Positions 52,358 to 60,089 of a DNA stretch of 64,000 bases are shown here, piece by piece. How positions within the stretch are numbered: the stretch's first letter is position 1; each line of letters starts with the position of its first letter. Source of the DNA: Spirosoma arboris (GTDB taxonomy: Bacteria; Bacteroidota; Bacteroidia; Cytophagales; Spirosomataceae); contig NZ_WPIN01000012.1 in the NCBI RefSeq assembly GCF_009754945.1, forward strand, positions 124,001-188,000. Direction: 5' to 3'. Made by a program: the position numbers and the translations under genes. The notes under the pieces are model-generated. The model was not told the origin of the DNA and made no database searches. It saw nothing but the letters and a program-made list of their open reading frames with translations.

Positions 52358-52409
52358 ACGGGTGCGACGATTAAGGGCGGAAACTTATTGAAGTAATCTG
52401 CTAAAAAGT

Positions 52410-52452
52410 ACTAAAAAAGCTTCCTCAATCAGATTGAGGAAGCTTTTTTAGT
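52410..52452 (+). terminator. strong intrinsic terminator after the rhamnosidase gene
   Basis: Two exact 21-bp arms (52410-52430 and 52432-52452, AAAAAAGCTTCCTCAATC / GATTGAGGAAGCTTTTTT) form a near-closed hairpin with A and T runs at its base, 53 nt after the stop codon. Confidence 0.9.
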
Positions 52453-52520
52453 AAACCCACTTATGCTGTTCAGTTGCGGACATACATTGTACGCTTTCGG
52501 GCGACGGGCGGCCCTAATTG

Positions 52521-52550
52521 AATCCGGTGAAGAGTTTACGGAGTGAATAA
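52521..52550 (+). pseudogene. tiny remnant of an FtsX permease 3' end
   Basis: AATCCGGTGAAGAG and on to a stop encode 'NPVKSLRSE', the invariant last residues of the two large permeases in this window ('NPVKSLRTE' and 'NPVKSLRAE'). It is preceded by GCGGCCCTAATTG, out of phase with the expected 'KAAIA'. Nothing else of the gene survives. It lies alone in the 52453-52618 spacer. Confidence 0.55.
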
Positions 52551-52618
52551 GCTGTTGTATTCGCTTTGATTTTAATACACATGTACCAAAATAATCACCT
52601 AACAAGGCGTTCCGCAGT

Positions 52619-52652
52619 GGCCTTTAAAACCAATAAATTCGGTCTTTAAAAC
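52619..52652 (+). promoter_or_regulatory. tandem GGCCTTTAAAAC / GGTCTTTAAAAC direct repeat, candidate AraC operator
   Basis: Two copies, 22 bp start to start (52619-52630 and 52641-52652). Each differs by only one or two bases from the GGCCTTTTAAAC pair at 36024-36058, and both run in the same direction relative to their gene. The proximal copy ends exactly 24 nt before a TACCTTTG box. Confidence 0.72.
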
Positions 52653-52676
52653 AAAACCCTAAAAATTCGACCAATC

Positions 52677-52684
52677 TACCTTTG
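52677..52684 (+). promoter_or_regulatory. -7 type promoter box of the SDR gene
   Basis: TACCTTTG fits TAnnTTTG. It overlaps a TTG that would otherwise be an upstream start codon, supporting ATG 52709 as the real start. Predicted transcript start is near 52691. Confidence 0.65.
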
Positions 52685-52708
52685 TTCCAACAAGTTAGCA
52701 GTCAACCA

Positions 52709-53740
52709 ATGGAACAATCAACAACAGTAGACAATTACAATGGAGTTCTCCAGAAGCCAATCCATTCAGGCTTCACCGCTACGTCAACCACCGCTGACGT
52801 TATTAACGGAATCGACCTTACTGGAAAGACGGCCATCGTAACCGGCGGTTATGCCGGTATTGGCCTGGAAACCGTAAAAACTTTTGTCGAGGCAGGGGCT
52901 AAAGTCATCGTACCCGCCCGCGATCGGACCAAAGCCGCAACGAATCTGGCAGGAATCCAGCGCGTAACCATCGAAGCGATGGATCTGATGGACCCATCTT
53001 CGATTGATGTGTTTGCCCAAAAATTCCTGGCAACCGATAGTGTGCTTCACATTCTGGTTAACAATGCGGGTATTATGTGGGTGCCGCTCCAGCGGGATGC
53101 ACGAGGCTACGAATCACAATTAGCCACCAATCATCTGGGTCATTTCCAACTCACTGCCCGACTTTGGCCAGCTCTGAAAAAAGCGGGCGGAGCACGAGTT
53201 ATTAATGTATCTTCGTACGGCCACCAGATAGCGCCATTCAATTTTGAGGACCCCAATTTTGAGCACCATGAGTACGAAACGTTAATGGGTTATGGGCAAT
53301 CGAAAACAGCGAACAATCTGTTTGCCGTAGAATTGGATCATCGCGGTAAAAATGCCGATGTGCGTGCCTTTTCACTCCACCCCGGTTCGGTAAACGGCAC
53401 CGATCTGGGTCGAGTTGCCCCTATGGATTTATTTAAACGGATGGGTACCCATGACGCCAATGGAAATCTGTTCCCAGATGTCGCGAGGAAATTAAAGACC
53501 ATTCCGCAAGGGGCAGCGACAACCGTTTGGTGTGCCACAAGCCCGCAGCTAACGGCTATAGGCGGTGTGTATTGCGAAGATGCCGATGTGGCCGAGTTAG
53601 ATTTGGGCACGATTGACCATCGATATGATGAGCCTTCAACCCTTCGAGGTGTACAGCCTTATTCGGTCGATGCGGAAAATGCGCAACGATTGTGGACCTT
53701 AAGCGAGGAGCTAACCGGAGTGCTGTTTAAAGCAGATTGA
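52709..53740 (+). CDS. short-chain dehydrogenase/reductase (SDR)
   Basis: NAD(P)-dependent oxidoreductase of 343 residues. ATG 52709 was chosen because an upstream TTG lies in the promoter box. The SDR motifs are 'AIVTGGYAGIGLETVK' (cofactor loop), 'NNAGIMW', catalytic 'INVSSYGHQ' and 'YGQSKTANNLFA' (YxxxK). It resembles the retinol-dehydrogenase/WW-oxidoreductase-like group; substrate unknown. The AraC regulator follows after a spacer holding the nested palindrome copy 2. It has no sequence relation to the aldo/keto reductase of the sister locus, yet shares its control region. Confidence 0.92.
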   Translation: MEQSTTVDNYNGVLQKPIHSGFTATSTTADVINGIDLTGKTAIVTGGYAGIGLETVKTFVEAGAKVIVPARDRTKAATNLAGIQRVTIEAMDLMDPSSIDVFAQKFLATDSVLHILVNNAGIMWVPLQRDARGYESQLATNHLGHFQLTARLWPALKKAGGARVINVSSYGHQIAPFNFEDPNFEHHEYETLMGYGQSKTANNLFAVELDHRGKNADVRAFSLHPGSVNGTDLGRVAPMDLFKRMGTHDANGNLFPDVARKLKTIPQGAATTVWCATSPQLTAIGGVYCEDADVAELDLGTIDHRYDEPSTLRGVQPYSVDAENAQRLWTLSEELTGVLFKAD

Positions 53741-53811
53741 AGGTAGTTGGGGGGCTTGCCCGGCCCCTCCCGCAACGGCGGACCTCCCAAAACGGGAGAC
53801 GGGTGTCGCAT

Positions 53812-53939
53812 GTTCTCGCTTGGCTTCGCCGAGTGAGGGTTATCTTTTTAACGGCCTCTGGCCGGAGTGAATATTACGTCAAAAACGGGCCAGAGGCCCT
53901 TGAACTAATAGTCCTCACTCGGCGAAGCCAAGCGAGAAC
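53812..53939. repeat. nested palindromic intergenic element, copy 2
   Basis: The outer arms are perfect over 27 bp (53812-53838 and 53913-53939, starting GTTCTCGCTTGGCTTCGCCG). The inner arms GGCCTCTGGCC / GGCCAGAGGCC are exact. It is about 90% similar to copy 1 at 46365-46488, including the non-palindromic centre (ACGTCAAAAAC). It separates the SDR gene from its AraC gene and ends 27 nt before the AraC start. Confidence 0.88.
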
Positions 53940-53966
53940 GTGGGGGGAACGTGAAACTTAAAAATC

Positions 53967-54773
53967 GTGGGATATCAAGCGCACTACATACATCCTGATT
54001 TGAAGCTATCGCGCTTCGATGATAAGTTTTATAAGGCCGATGTGTTGTTTGAACACCACTTGTTGGTGTGGTTTATTTCGGGCGAAACGAAGATTGTGCA
54101 GGGAGAGAATACCTTTTGGTTCGGGGCTGGCGACACGTTGTTGTTTCCCCGAAATCAACTGGTTACGGTTATTAATTATCCTAAAGATGGCTTGCCACAT
54201 CAGTCGGCGGTAATGCATCTTACGCCAAAGCGGCTAACCGATTTTTATGCTAAAAACAGGGTTGATGTTAAGCCTATGCCAACGCCTGCATTTCGCACAT
54301 TTGATCGGCACCCGCTGCTGAAAAGTTGCCTGGCTTCATTGATTCCCTATTTCGATCTGAACGAATCACTGCCTGATGTGATTGCGGCCATAAAAATCGA
54401 CGAAGCGATTAACATCCTTCGGACGATTGATACTGATATCGACCATTTGCTGGCCAATTTTGACGAACCCGGCAAGATCAGCCTGACCGATTTTATGGAG
54501 CAGAATTACATGTTCAACATGACGATGGATAAATTCGGTTACCTGACAGGCCGCAGTCTGACTACGTTCAAGCGTGATTTTAAAAAGACATTCCAGACGA
54601 CTCCCCAAAAATGGATTACAAACAAGCGACTGGAGCTCGCTCATTATCAGATCAGAGAGAAAAAGCGACGACCTTCCGACGTTTATTTAGAGGTTGGTTT
54701 CGAGAACCTCTCCCATTTTGGTCATGCCTTTAAAAAGCGTTTTGGCTATGCCCCAACCGAACTCGCAGGGTAG
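53967..54773 (+). CDS. AraC family transcriptional regulator (paralogue of 34003-34812)
   Basis: Regulator of 268 residues with a GTG start at 53967, just after the nested palindrome. Cupin region: 'LVWFISGETKIVQGENTFWFGAGDTLLFPRNQLV'. HTH region: 'MFNMTMDKFGYLTGRSLTTFKRDFKKTFQTTPQKWITNKRLELAHYQIREKKRRPSDVYLEVGFENLSHFGHAFKKRFGYAPTE', nearly the same as in the paralogue, whereas the sensor half differs more. This implies the same DNA target but a different signal. It may have its own promoter or depend on read-through past the palindrome from the SDR gene. Confidence 0.92.
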   Translation: MGYQAHYIHPDLKLSRFDDKFYKADVLFEHHLLVWFISGETKIVQGENTFWFGAGDTLLFPRNQLVTVINYPKDGLPHQSAVMHLTPKRLTDFYAKNRVDVKPMPTPAFRTFDRHPLLKSCLASLIPYFDLNESLPDVIAAIKIDEAINILRTIDTDIDHLLANFDEPGKISLTDFMEQNYMFNMTMDKFGYLTGRSLTTFKRDFKKTFQTTPQKWITNKRLELAHYQIREKKRRPSDVYLEVGFENLSHFGHAFKKRFGYAPTELAG

Positions 54774-54834
54774 TGAATCTGCGGGATTGCTTCTGCTATC
54801 CACTCACTTAACAGCCAGATGAAAAGGATCAATC

Positions 54835-55785
54835 TCATTTGTGGTCGAGTGCTGGTGTAACGACAGGGGCATCGTGATCCGTAGGGCCAGCAGCAGTTGT
54901 ACCAATTGTTTCATGAAGCCAGTTGAGTTGATCCAGATAAGCCTGCACATTTAGATCATGCCCGGTATCATACCACTTGATCGTCTTGGGGTCAGGAGCC
55001 GCCCGATGCAGTTGAGTCGCATTCGCTATAGGAATGGCTGAGTCCTGCCGGCCATTCTGAAAGAGGAATTTAGTGGCTCCCAACTGCTTCAGATAATGAA
55101 TGGGTTCTAGCGGTAGCATAGCGGCACGCCATCGTTCCTGCTGCTCTTTACTTAGAGAACGAAAGGTTTCACCCTGACTGCCCGGATCTGTAAAATGAGT
55201 GACCAACCCGCCATCGGCTACCGATAAAATATAGCTCTTGACACGGGATTCTATTCCTGACAACAATACGCCCATAGTTCCTCCATAACTTCGCCCGACA
55301 AAGCCTATCCGGTTGGCATCAACGTCAGAACGAGCAATGAGTAAATCGACGGCTCGCTGCAAATCGACAATTATCTGTACCTGTTCACTACTATCCTGAG
55401 GGGTAAACGTCAGAGCCTCTCCGCTTCGACGGGCAAAGGGAGCATCTAAAGCGACTACCACTGCACCATGACGGGCAATATAAGCTGCTCGGGGAATGTA
55501 GGCTTTGGCGCTGCTTGGTAATCCATGAGCCAGCACCACTCCAGCAAACGGTCCCTTGCCAGAAGGCACTACCAATATTCCCGTAACTACACCTCCCTTC
55601 GGGCTAGGAAAGCTGATTTGACGAATAGTGAGGTCTTTCTGTCGGTTTGTAATCGACTCGTTGATCGGCAAAGGAGTTTGTCGGTCATAACTGAATAGAC
55701 TGGGACTGGTTACTTGTCCTAACGCACTTATCGATAGGTTTAAGGCAACTAAGAAAAAACTGGCAAGGAACGTGTTTTGTCGCAT
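54835..55785 (-). CDS. exported alpha/beta hydrolase, dienelactone-hydrolase/acetyl-xylan-esterase-like
   Basis: Protein of 316 residues from ATG 55785 ('MRQNTFLASFFLVALNLSISALGQ', a signal peptide); the longer frame adds 6 residues. 'ISFPSPKGGVVTGILVVPSGKGPFAGVVLAHGLP' is the early fold. The nucleophile lies in 'GFVGRSYGGTMGVLLSG', the Asp in 'FLFQNGRQDSAIP' and the His in 'KWYDTGHDLN'. The triad is complete. Substrate unknown. A TAGCTTTG box (55801-55808, minus strand) is 15 nt upstream of the ATG. Convergent with the AraC gene. Confidence 0.87.
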   Translation of the reverse strand: MRQNTFLASFFLVALNLSISALGQVTSPSLFSYDRQTPLPINESITNRQKDLTIRQISFPSPKGGVVTGILVVPSGKGPFAGVVLAHGLPSSAKAYIPRAAYIARHGAVVVALDAPFARRSGEALTFTPQDSSEQVQIIVDLQRAVDLLIARSDVDANRIGFVGRSYGGTMGVLLSGIESRVKSYILSVADGGLVTHFTDPGSQGETFRSLSKEQQERWRAAMLPLEPIHYLKQLGATKFLFQNGRQDSAIPIANATQLHRAAPDPKTIKWYDTGHDLNVQAYLDQLNWLHETIGTTAAGPTDHDAPVVTPALDHK

Positions 55786-55949
55786 GGTTTTAAAATTAAC
55801 CAAAGCTACAAAACACGTTTTTTCTTTGTAAGAATAAGGGGCAAAAATGATAGATCATTATACTTCCGATTGGAGATCTATGTTGCATATGCTTGAATTG
55901 GCTGGCTATTGGTTGTAATTTATTAATTCCATCCGGTAAATTCACCCCT

Positions 55950-57020
55950 GTGAAACACACGCTCAACACCCTTCGACAACAGGCTATTGCCAGTTCGCTT
56001 TTTCCACCTACTAGCTTACAGGAAGCAATCGAGCGCCTTGGCTTCGTTCAGGCCGATCCGATTCGGGTACCCGCACGGGCACAGGATCTCATTCTCCGCC
56101 ACCGGGTTAACAACTATAGAGTTGGCGACCTTGAAAACGATTATCCTTCTCTTAGGCTGGAAGAAGACTTCCTGTATGCTTACGGCTTCATGCCTAAATC
56201 CACCTGGCAATTAATACATCCCCGCCCCGAAAGCGAGCTGAGTGCGGCTGACCGGCGCGTGTTCGATCTTGTTGCCAGCAACCCACCTATTCACCCTCGT
56301 CAAGTAGAAGCCTATCTGGGTCGTACCCGCGAGATCAATGACTGGGGCGGTTATTCAACCGGAACAACCCGAACGCTGCAGGCGCTCCATTACCGGGGTC
56401 TTTTGCGGGTAGCCAGGCGAGACAATGGTATCAAACTATATGAATTGGCCATTCACCAGTACCCTTCGGTAGACCCAGCCGAGCGCCTGCGCCAGTTAGC
56501 CCTGTTGATTACTACCATCTTTAGCCCCCTCTCCGACCGTAGTTTGCGAACTATTTTATCACATCTGGCCCGCGCTTCACCCGCCCTCGACGGTCGGAAA
56601 TCAATCGTTACGCAGCTACTAAAATCCGGCGACTTAGCCCATACTATTGTCGACGGTGTTCGGTATGTCTGGCCAGCTTCGGCCCCGGTCGATTATACAC
56701 CCAATGAAACGGTACGCTTTCTGGCCCCATTCGATCCCTTGGTTTGGGATCGTCAGCGCTTCGAACATTTGTGGGGTTGGTTGTACCGATTTGAAGCCTA
56801 TACACCTCCCGCCAAACGACAGTTGGGCTATTATGCGCTGCCCATGCTGTGGCGTGATGAGATGATTGGATGGGTAAACATTGCCAATTCGGCGGGGAAT
56901 CTGGCAGTAGAACCTGGCTTTAAAAAAGACGTGCCGCTAGAGGACGCTTTTCTACATGAATTTGAAGCAGAAGTAGAACGAGTTCGACTATTTCTGCAAA
57001 AGAGACCTGGAAATGACTAA
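55950..57020 (+). CDS. AlkX/YcaQ-type winged-helix DNA glycosylase
   Basis: Protein of about 356 residues; the start is uncertain. The frame opens at TTG 55893, but the family normally begins near 'VKHTLNTLRQQAIASSLFPPTS', so GTG 55950 is preferred. Winged-helix repeats are evident. The catalytic loop 'RLGFVQADPIRVPARAQDLILRHR' contains the QxD signature (QAD) of AlkX/YcaQ rather than the QxQ of AlkZ. The C-terminus includes 'VRFLAPFDPLVWDRQRFEHLWGWLYRFEAYTPPAKRQLGYYALPMLWRDEMIGWVN'. Known relatives unhook DNA interstrand cross-links and alkylated purines, so a DNA-repair role is likely. Monocistronic. Confidence 0.88.
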   Translation: MKHTLNTLRQQAIASSLFPPTSLQEAIERLGFVQADPIRVPARAQDLILRHRVNNYRVGDLENDYPSLRLEEDFLYAYGFMPKSTWQLIHPRPESELSAADRRVFDLVASNPPIHPRQVEAYLGRTREINDWGGYSTGTTRTLQALHYRGLLRVARRDNGIKLYELAIHQYPSVDPAERLRQLALLITTIFSPLSDRSLRTILSHLARASPALDGRKSIVTQLLKSGDLAHTIVDGVRYVWPASAPVDYTPNETVRFLAPFDPLVWDRQRFEHLWGWLYRFEAYTPPAKRQLGYYALPMLWRDEMIGWVNIANSAGNLAVEPGFKKDVPLEDAFLHEFEAEVERVRLFLQKRPGND

Positions 57021-57074
57021 CCTCACTGATGAAGCTTGTTCGAGTAACCGTTTCTAAAGCCAATTAAGTTACTG

Positions 57075-57106
57075 TTTGTCAGGATCAGGAAACGGTTTTA
57101 TATTTG
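57075..57106 (+). promoter_or_regulatory. promoter of the ABC-F gene
   Basis: TTTG (57075-57078), 20 nt, then TATATTTG (57099-57106). It is a textbook Bacteroidetes -33/-7 pair. The predicted start near 57113 leaves a leader of about 280 nt before ATG 57392. Confidence 0.65.
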
Positions 57107-57152
57107 TGCCGTTAAAACGAATATCATCTCTTCATGTAAGATCTAAGTAAGA

Positions 57153-57297
57153 AGGATGCCTTCCATCCTACGTTCTGGCCTAATAGAACGTGTTGACAGC
57201 AGTTTTGTCAATTCGCCAGTACACTGTCGTTCTGTGTATTGATTTCCACTTAGAAAACATGTGATCCATTTTTCCTTATAGGGCAACAAACTGTTGC
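57153..57297 (+). promoter_or_regulatory. structured leader with four small hairpins
   Basis: Successive inverted repeats are AGGATG/CATCCT (57154-57170), ACGTTCT/AGAACGT (57170-57191), TGACA/TGTCA (57194-57210) and GCAACA/TGTTGC (57283-57297). The first three overlap a 28-codon frame. Long leaders with competing hairpins and short peptides control many antibiotic-resistance ABC-F genes, so attenuation is a reasonable guess, but no clear terminator U-tract is visible. Confidence 0.4.
57156..57242 (+). CDS. possible 28-residue leader peptide
   Basis: ATG at 57156 directly after AAGAAGG, reading 'MPSILRSGLIERVDSSFV' and on to a TGA at 57240-57242. It lies inside the hairpin region of the ABC-F leader. 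It has no known relative and may be fortuitous. The purine-rich run touches the ATG, which is closer than usual for a ribosome site. Confidence 0.25.
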   Translation: MPSILRSGLIERVDSSFVNSPVHCRSVY

Positions 57298-57391
57298 TTA
57301 TCTCACGCTATAACCAACACCATTTCTGGGCTGTTTGGCTATTTGCGTTCCTATTCTTCTCATTCGTTTTTACAGTCAATTCAGCAAACTC

Positions 57392-58987
57392 ATGAGTATT
57401 GTCGTGAACTCACTTTCCTATGTACATCCTGACCGGGAAAGCCTGTTTCAGAATATCAGCCTATCTATTGCTGCAGGCGAAAAAGCTGCCCTGGTGGGGA
57501 GTAATGGAGCGGGCAAATCAACGCTATTACAAGTTATTGCCGGTAATCTTCAACCAGCAGAAGGTGAACTTATCCTTTCCGAAAAACCCTATTATGTGCC
57601 TCAGCATTTAGGGCAATACGATGCCTGTTCAATTGCGCAGGTCTTACAGGTAGATCAGAAGTTAGGGGCGTTACATGCCATTCTCGACGGCGATGTATCT
57701 CCTGATAATTTTACCATGCTGAATGATGACTGGACTATTGACGAACGAGTGGCTATAGCCCTATCTTACTGGAAATTAGCTCATTTGTCTCTTTCTCAAA
57801 ACCTAAATTCGTTGAGTGGTGGTGAGAAAACAAAGGTTTTTCTCGCAGGCATTTTGATTCATTCTCCCGGCATTATCCTGTTGGACGAACCCTCGAATCA
57901 TTTGGATTCTGCGAGTCGTGAATTACTCTATGACCTTATCAGAACGAATAAGGCAACTAGTCTCGTGGTCAGCCATGACAGAATGTTATTAAATCTGCTG
58001 AACACCACATTAGAACTCAGCAAGGGCGGAATCGAGGTTTATGGCGGAAATTATGATTTCTATAAAGAGCAGAAAGAAGGAAAACTCCATGCTTTACAAG
58101 CGCAGGTAGACGAGAAGCAGAAATCACTGAAACAAGCCCAGCAAAAAGCAAGGGATGTCGCCGAGCAACGCCAAAAGCAGGAGGCAAGGGGAAAGGTGCA
58201 GGGCCAGAAACAATCGTTGCCCCGTATTATTGCAGGTGGTCGTAAAAGTCAGGCCGAACAAAGCACCGCTAAACTAAAGGATGTCCAGGCCGAGAAAATC
58301 AATGATCTTTCGGATAATCTGAAGCAAACCAGGGCGCAACTACATGAATCCCAGGCGTTAAAAATAGACCTACGGAAATCCGATTTACATAGTGGGAAGA
58401 TTCTGATCGAGGCAAAAGGAATAAATTTCGCTTATGGTGATCGACCTCTCTGGCAATCCCCGTTGAGTTTCCAGGTTCGCTCTGGCGATCGGATCAGGAT
58501 TGAGGGGAATAATGGCTCGGGTAAAACGACACTACTTAGCCTGATGATGGGTCGCTTACAACCAACGGTTGGTGGCATATCGATTGCCGATTTCCAGTAT
58601 GTATATATCGATCAGGAATATTCAATGCTCGACAATCAATTATCTGTTTTTGAGCAGGTTCAACAATTCAATACGCGCCATCTGTTAGAGCACGAGCTAA
58701 AAATGATGCTGCACTATTACCAATTCCCTCGTGAAGCCTGGGATAGAAAATGCGCGGACCTGAGCGGAGGTGAGAAAATGAAATTAACGCTTTGCTGTCT
58801 GGCTGTTCGTACAAATTCGCCCGACGTACTGATCCTGGACGAACCGACCAATAATTTGGATATGTCCAGTCAGGAAATACTCACCAGAGCTGTAAAGGAT
58901 TTTACCGGCTCCATACTGGTCATTTCGCATGACCAGTACTTTATTAATGAAATTCAAGCAGAGTCAACGATCAGACTTTACTCATAA
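57392..58987 (+). CDS. ABC-F family ATPase (possible ribosome protection)
   Basis: Soluble protein of 531 residues from ATG 57392 ('MSIVVNSLSYVHPDRESLFQNIS'). Two nucleotide-binding domains and no membrane segment. Domain 1 has Walker A 'GSNGAGKST', signature 'LSGGEKTKV' and Walker B 'GIILLDEPSNHLD'. A charged linker follows (about 225-320, rich in Lys, Gln and Ala). Domain 2 has 'GNNGSGKTT', 'LSGGEKMKL' and 'VLILDEPTNNLD'. ABC-F proteins act on ribosomes, and some confer resistance to macrolides, lincosamides or pleuromutilins. The promoter, long structured leader and Lsa/Vga-like size make a resistance role plausible but unproven. Confidence 0.9.
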   Translation: MSIVVNSLSYVHPDRESLFQNISLSIAAGEKAALVGSNGAGKSTLLQVIAGNLQPAEGELILSEKPYYVPQHLGQYDACSIAQVLQVDQKLGALHAILDGDVSPDNFTMLNDDWTIDERVAIALSYWKLAHLSLSQNLNSLSGGEKTKVFLAGILIHSPGIILLDEPSNHLDSASRELLYDLIRTNKATSLVVSHDRMLLNLLNTTLELSKGGIEVYGGNYDFYKEQKEGKLHALQAQVDEKQKSLKQAQQKARDVAEQRQKQEARGKVQGQKQSLPRIIAGGRKSQAEQSTAKLKDVQAEKINDLSDNLKQTRAQLHESQALKIDLRKSDLHSGKILIEAKGINFAYGDRPLWQSPLSFQVRSGDRIRIEGNNGSGKTTLLSLMMGRLQPTVGGISIADFQYVYIDQEYSMLDNQLSVFEQVQQFNTRHLLEHELKMMLHYYQFPREAWDRKCADLSGGEKMKLTLCCLAVRTNSPDVLILDEPTNNLDMSSQEILTRAVKDFTGSILVISHDQYFINEIQAESTIRLYS

Positions 58988-59111
58988 ACTCGTACTTGAC
59001 AGTAAAAGCACCTTAACAAAAGCATAATCTACCGTTGACAACAATACGTATCCTTGTAGTTGCATAGGTATCCGGTAGGATTTACCTTGCAGGTCTTAAT
59101 CCAGACAACCT

Positions 59112-60029
59112 ATGAGCCGCTTAGCTGTCTTCTTCTTCCTCGCCTGCATGAGCCTGTTTACTCCTCTGTATGGCTGGAATAAGCCCACACATATGGTGAC
59201 GGGCGCCATTGCCTATCGCGAATTACAAACGACCAACCCGCAGCTTGCATCCCGAGTTGTCGCTATCCTACGGCAGCATCCGAATTATCAACAACTATGG
59301 GCCAGTAAACTGGCAGACCCTTCTTTATCCGAAGACGACCGCAACCAGTATCTATTTATGCTGGCCGCTCGCTGGCCCGATGATATACGGGGTAACGCCT
59401 ATGACCACCCCACCTGGCACTATATCAACTATGTGTATGCGCCAGAACAAGGCATAGCCCGAACCGATACAAGCCTTGCTACCGGAGAAAATATTCTGCA
59501 GGCATTCGCCATGAATCGGCAGATTCTGCGTAGTAATGCTCCGGATAGTGCCAAAGCGATTGCCCTATGCTGGCTGTTTCACCTCGCGGGTGATGTACAT
59601 ATGCCCCTGCACACCACCGCGCTGATTGACAAGCAGTTTCCAGAAGGAGACCGGGGAGGGAATCTATTCAAAATTAAAGTCCTGATGAGCAGTCAGACCA
59701 TCAACCTTCACTCGTTCTGGGATGGTATGCTCCTGGGTGCAGATGATTACCAGTCGGCCCGAAATCTGGCTGTTCAGGTTCGGAAGGCTGTTCATCGGGA
59801 TCAGTTACCGCAGCTGGGTAAACAGGACATCACAAGCTGGTCAAGAGAAAGCTTTCAGCTGGCACAGGATAATGCGTACAGGAGCAATACCCTCTCGGCG
59901 GGTACCGATCAGGAAGGAGCCGTTTTACCGGCAGACTATGTTGCCACGGTTAAGCCCATTGCCCAACGACAGGTCGCTTTAGCAGGTTACCGGTTGGCCG
60001 ACGAGTTAAGTGCAGATTTGGCAAATTAG
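59112..60029 (+). CDS. S1/P1-type zinc nuclease, exported
   Basis: Secreted nuclease of 305 residues. Signal peptide 1-21, after which the mature protein starts 'WNKPTHMVTGAIAYRE'; the N-terminal Trp and following His are metal ligands in this family. Further zinc-site motifs are 'AARWPDDIR', 'WHYINYVY', 'WLFHLAGDVHMPLHTT', 'DRGGN' and 'NLHSFWDGMLLG'. All trinuclear-zinc ligands seem present. It cleaves single-stranded nucleic acids and 3'-nucleotides in relatives, so scavenging is likely. Convergent with the PQQ dehydrogenase. Confidence 0.93.
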   Translation: MSRLAVFFFLACMSLFTPLYGWNKPTHMVTGAIAYRELQTTNPQLASRVVAILRQHPNYQQLWASKLADPSLSEDDRNQYLFMLAARWPDDIRGNAYDHPTWHYINYVYAPEQGIARTDTSLATGENILQAFAMNRQILRSNAPDSAKAIALCWLFHLAGDVHMPLHTTALIDKQFPEGDRGGNLFKIKVLMSSQTINLHSFWDGMLLGADDYQSARNLAVQVRKAVHRDQLPQLGKQDITSWSRESFQLAQDNAYRSNTLSAGTDQEGAVLPADYVATVKPIAQRQVALAGYRLADELSADLAN

Positions 60030-60074
60030 TGCTTGATCAAAATAGATTCTGGTGGATTCTATTTTGATCAAGCA
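60030..60074. terminator. bidirectional hairpin between nuclease and PQQ-dehydrogenase genes
   Basis: Perfect 17-bp stem TGCTTGATCAAAATAGA / TCTATTTTGATCAAGCA (60030-60046, 60058-60074) with an 11-nt loop, between two convergent stop codons. Confidence 0.7.
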
Positions 60075-60089
60075 CTGGTAATAAGTCAT

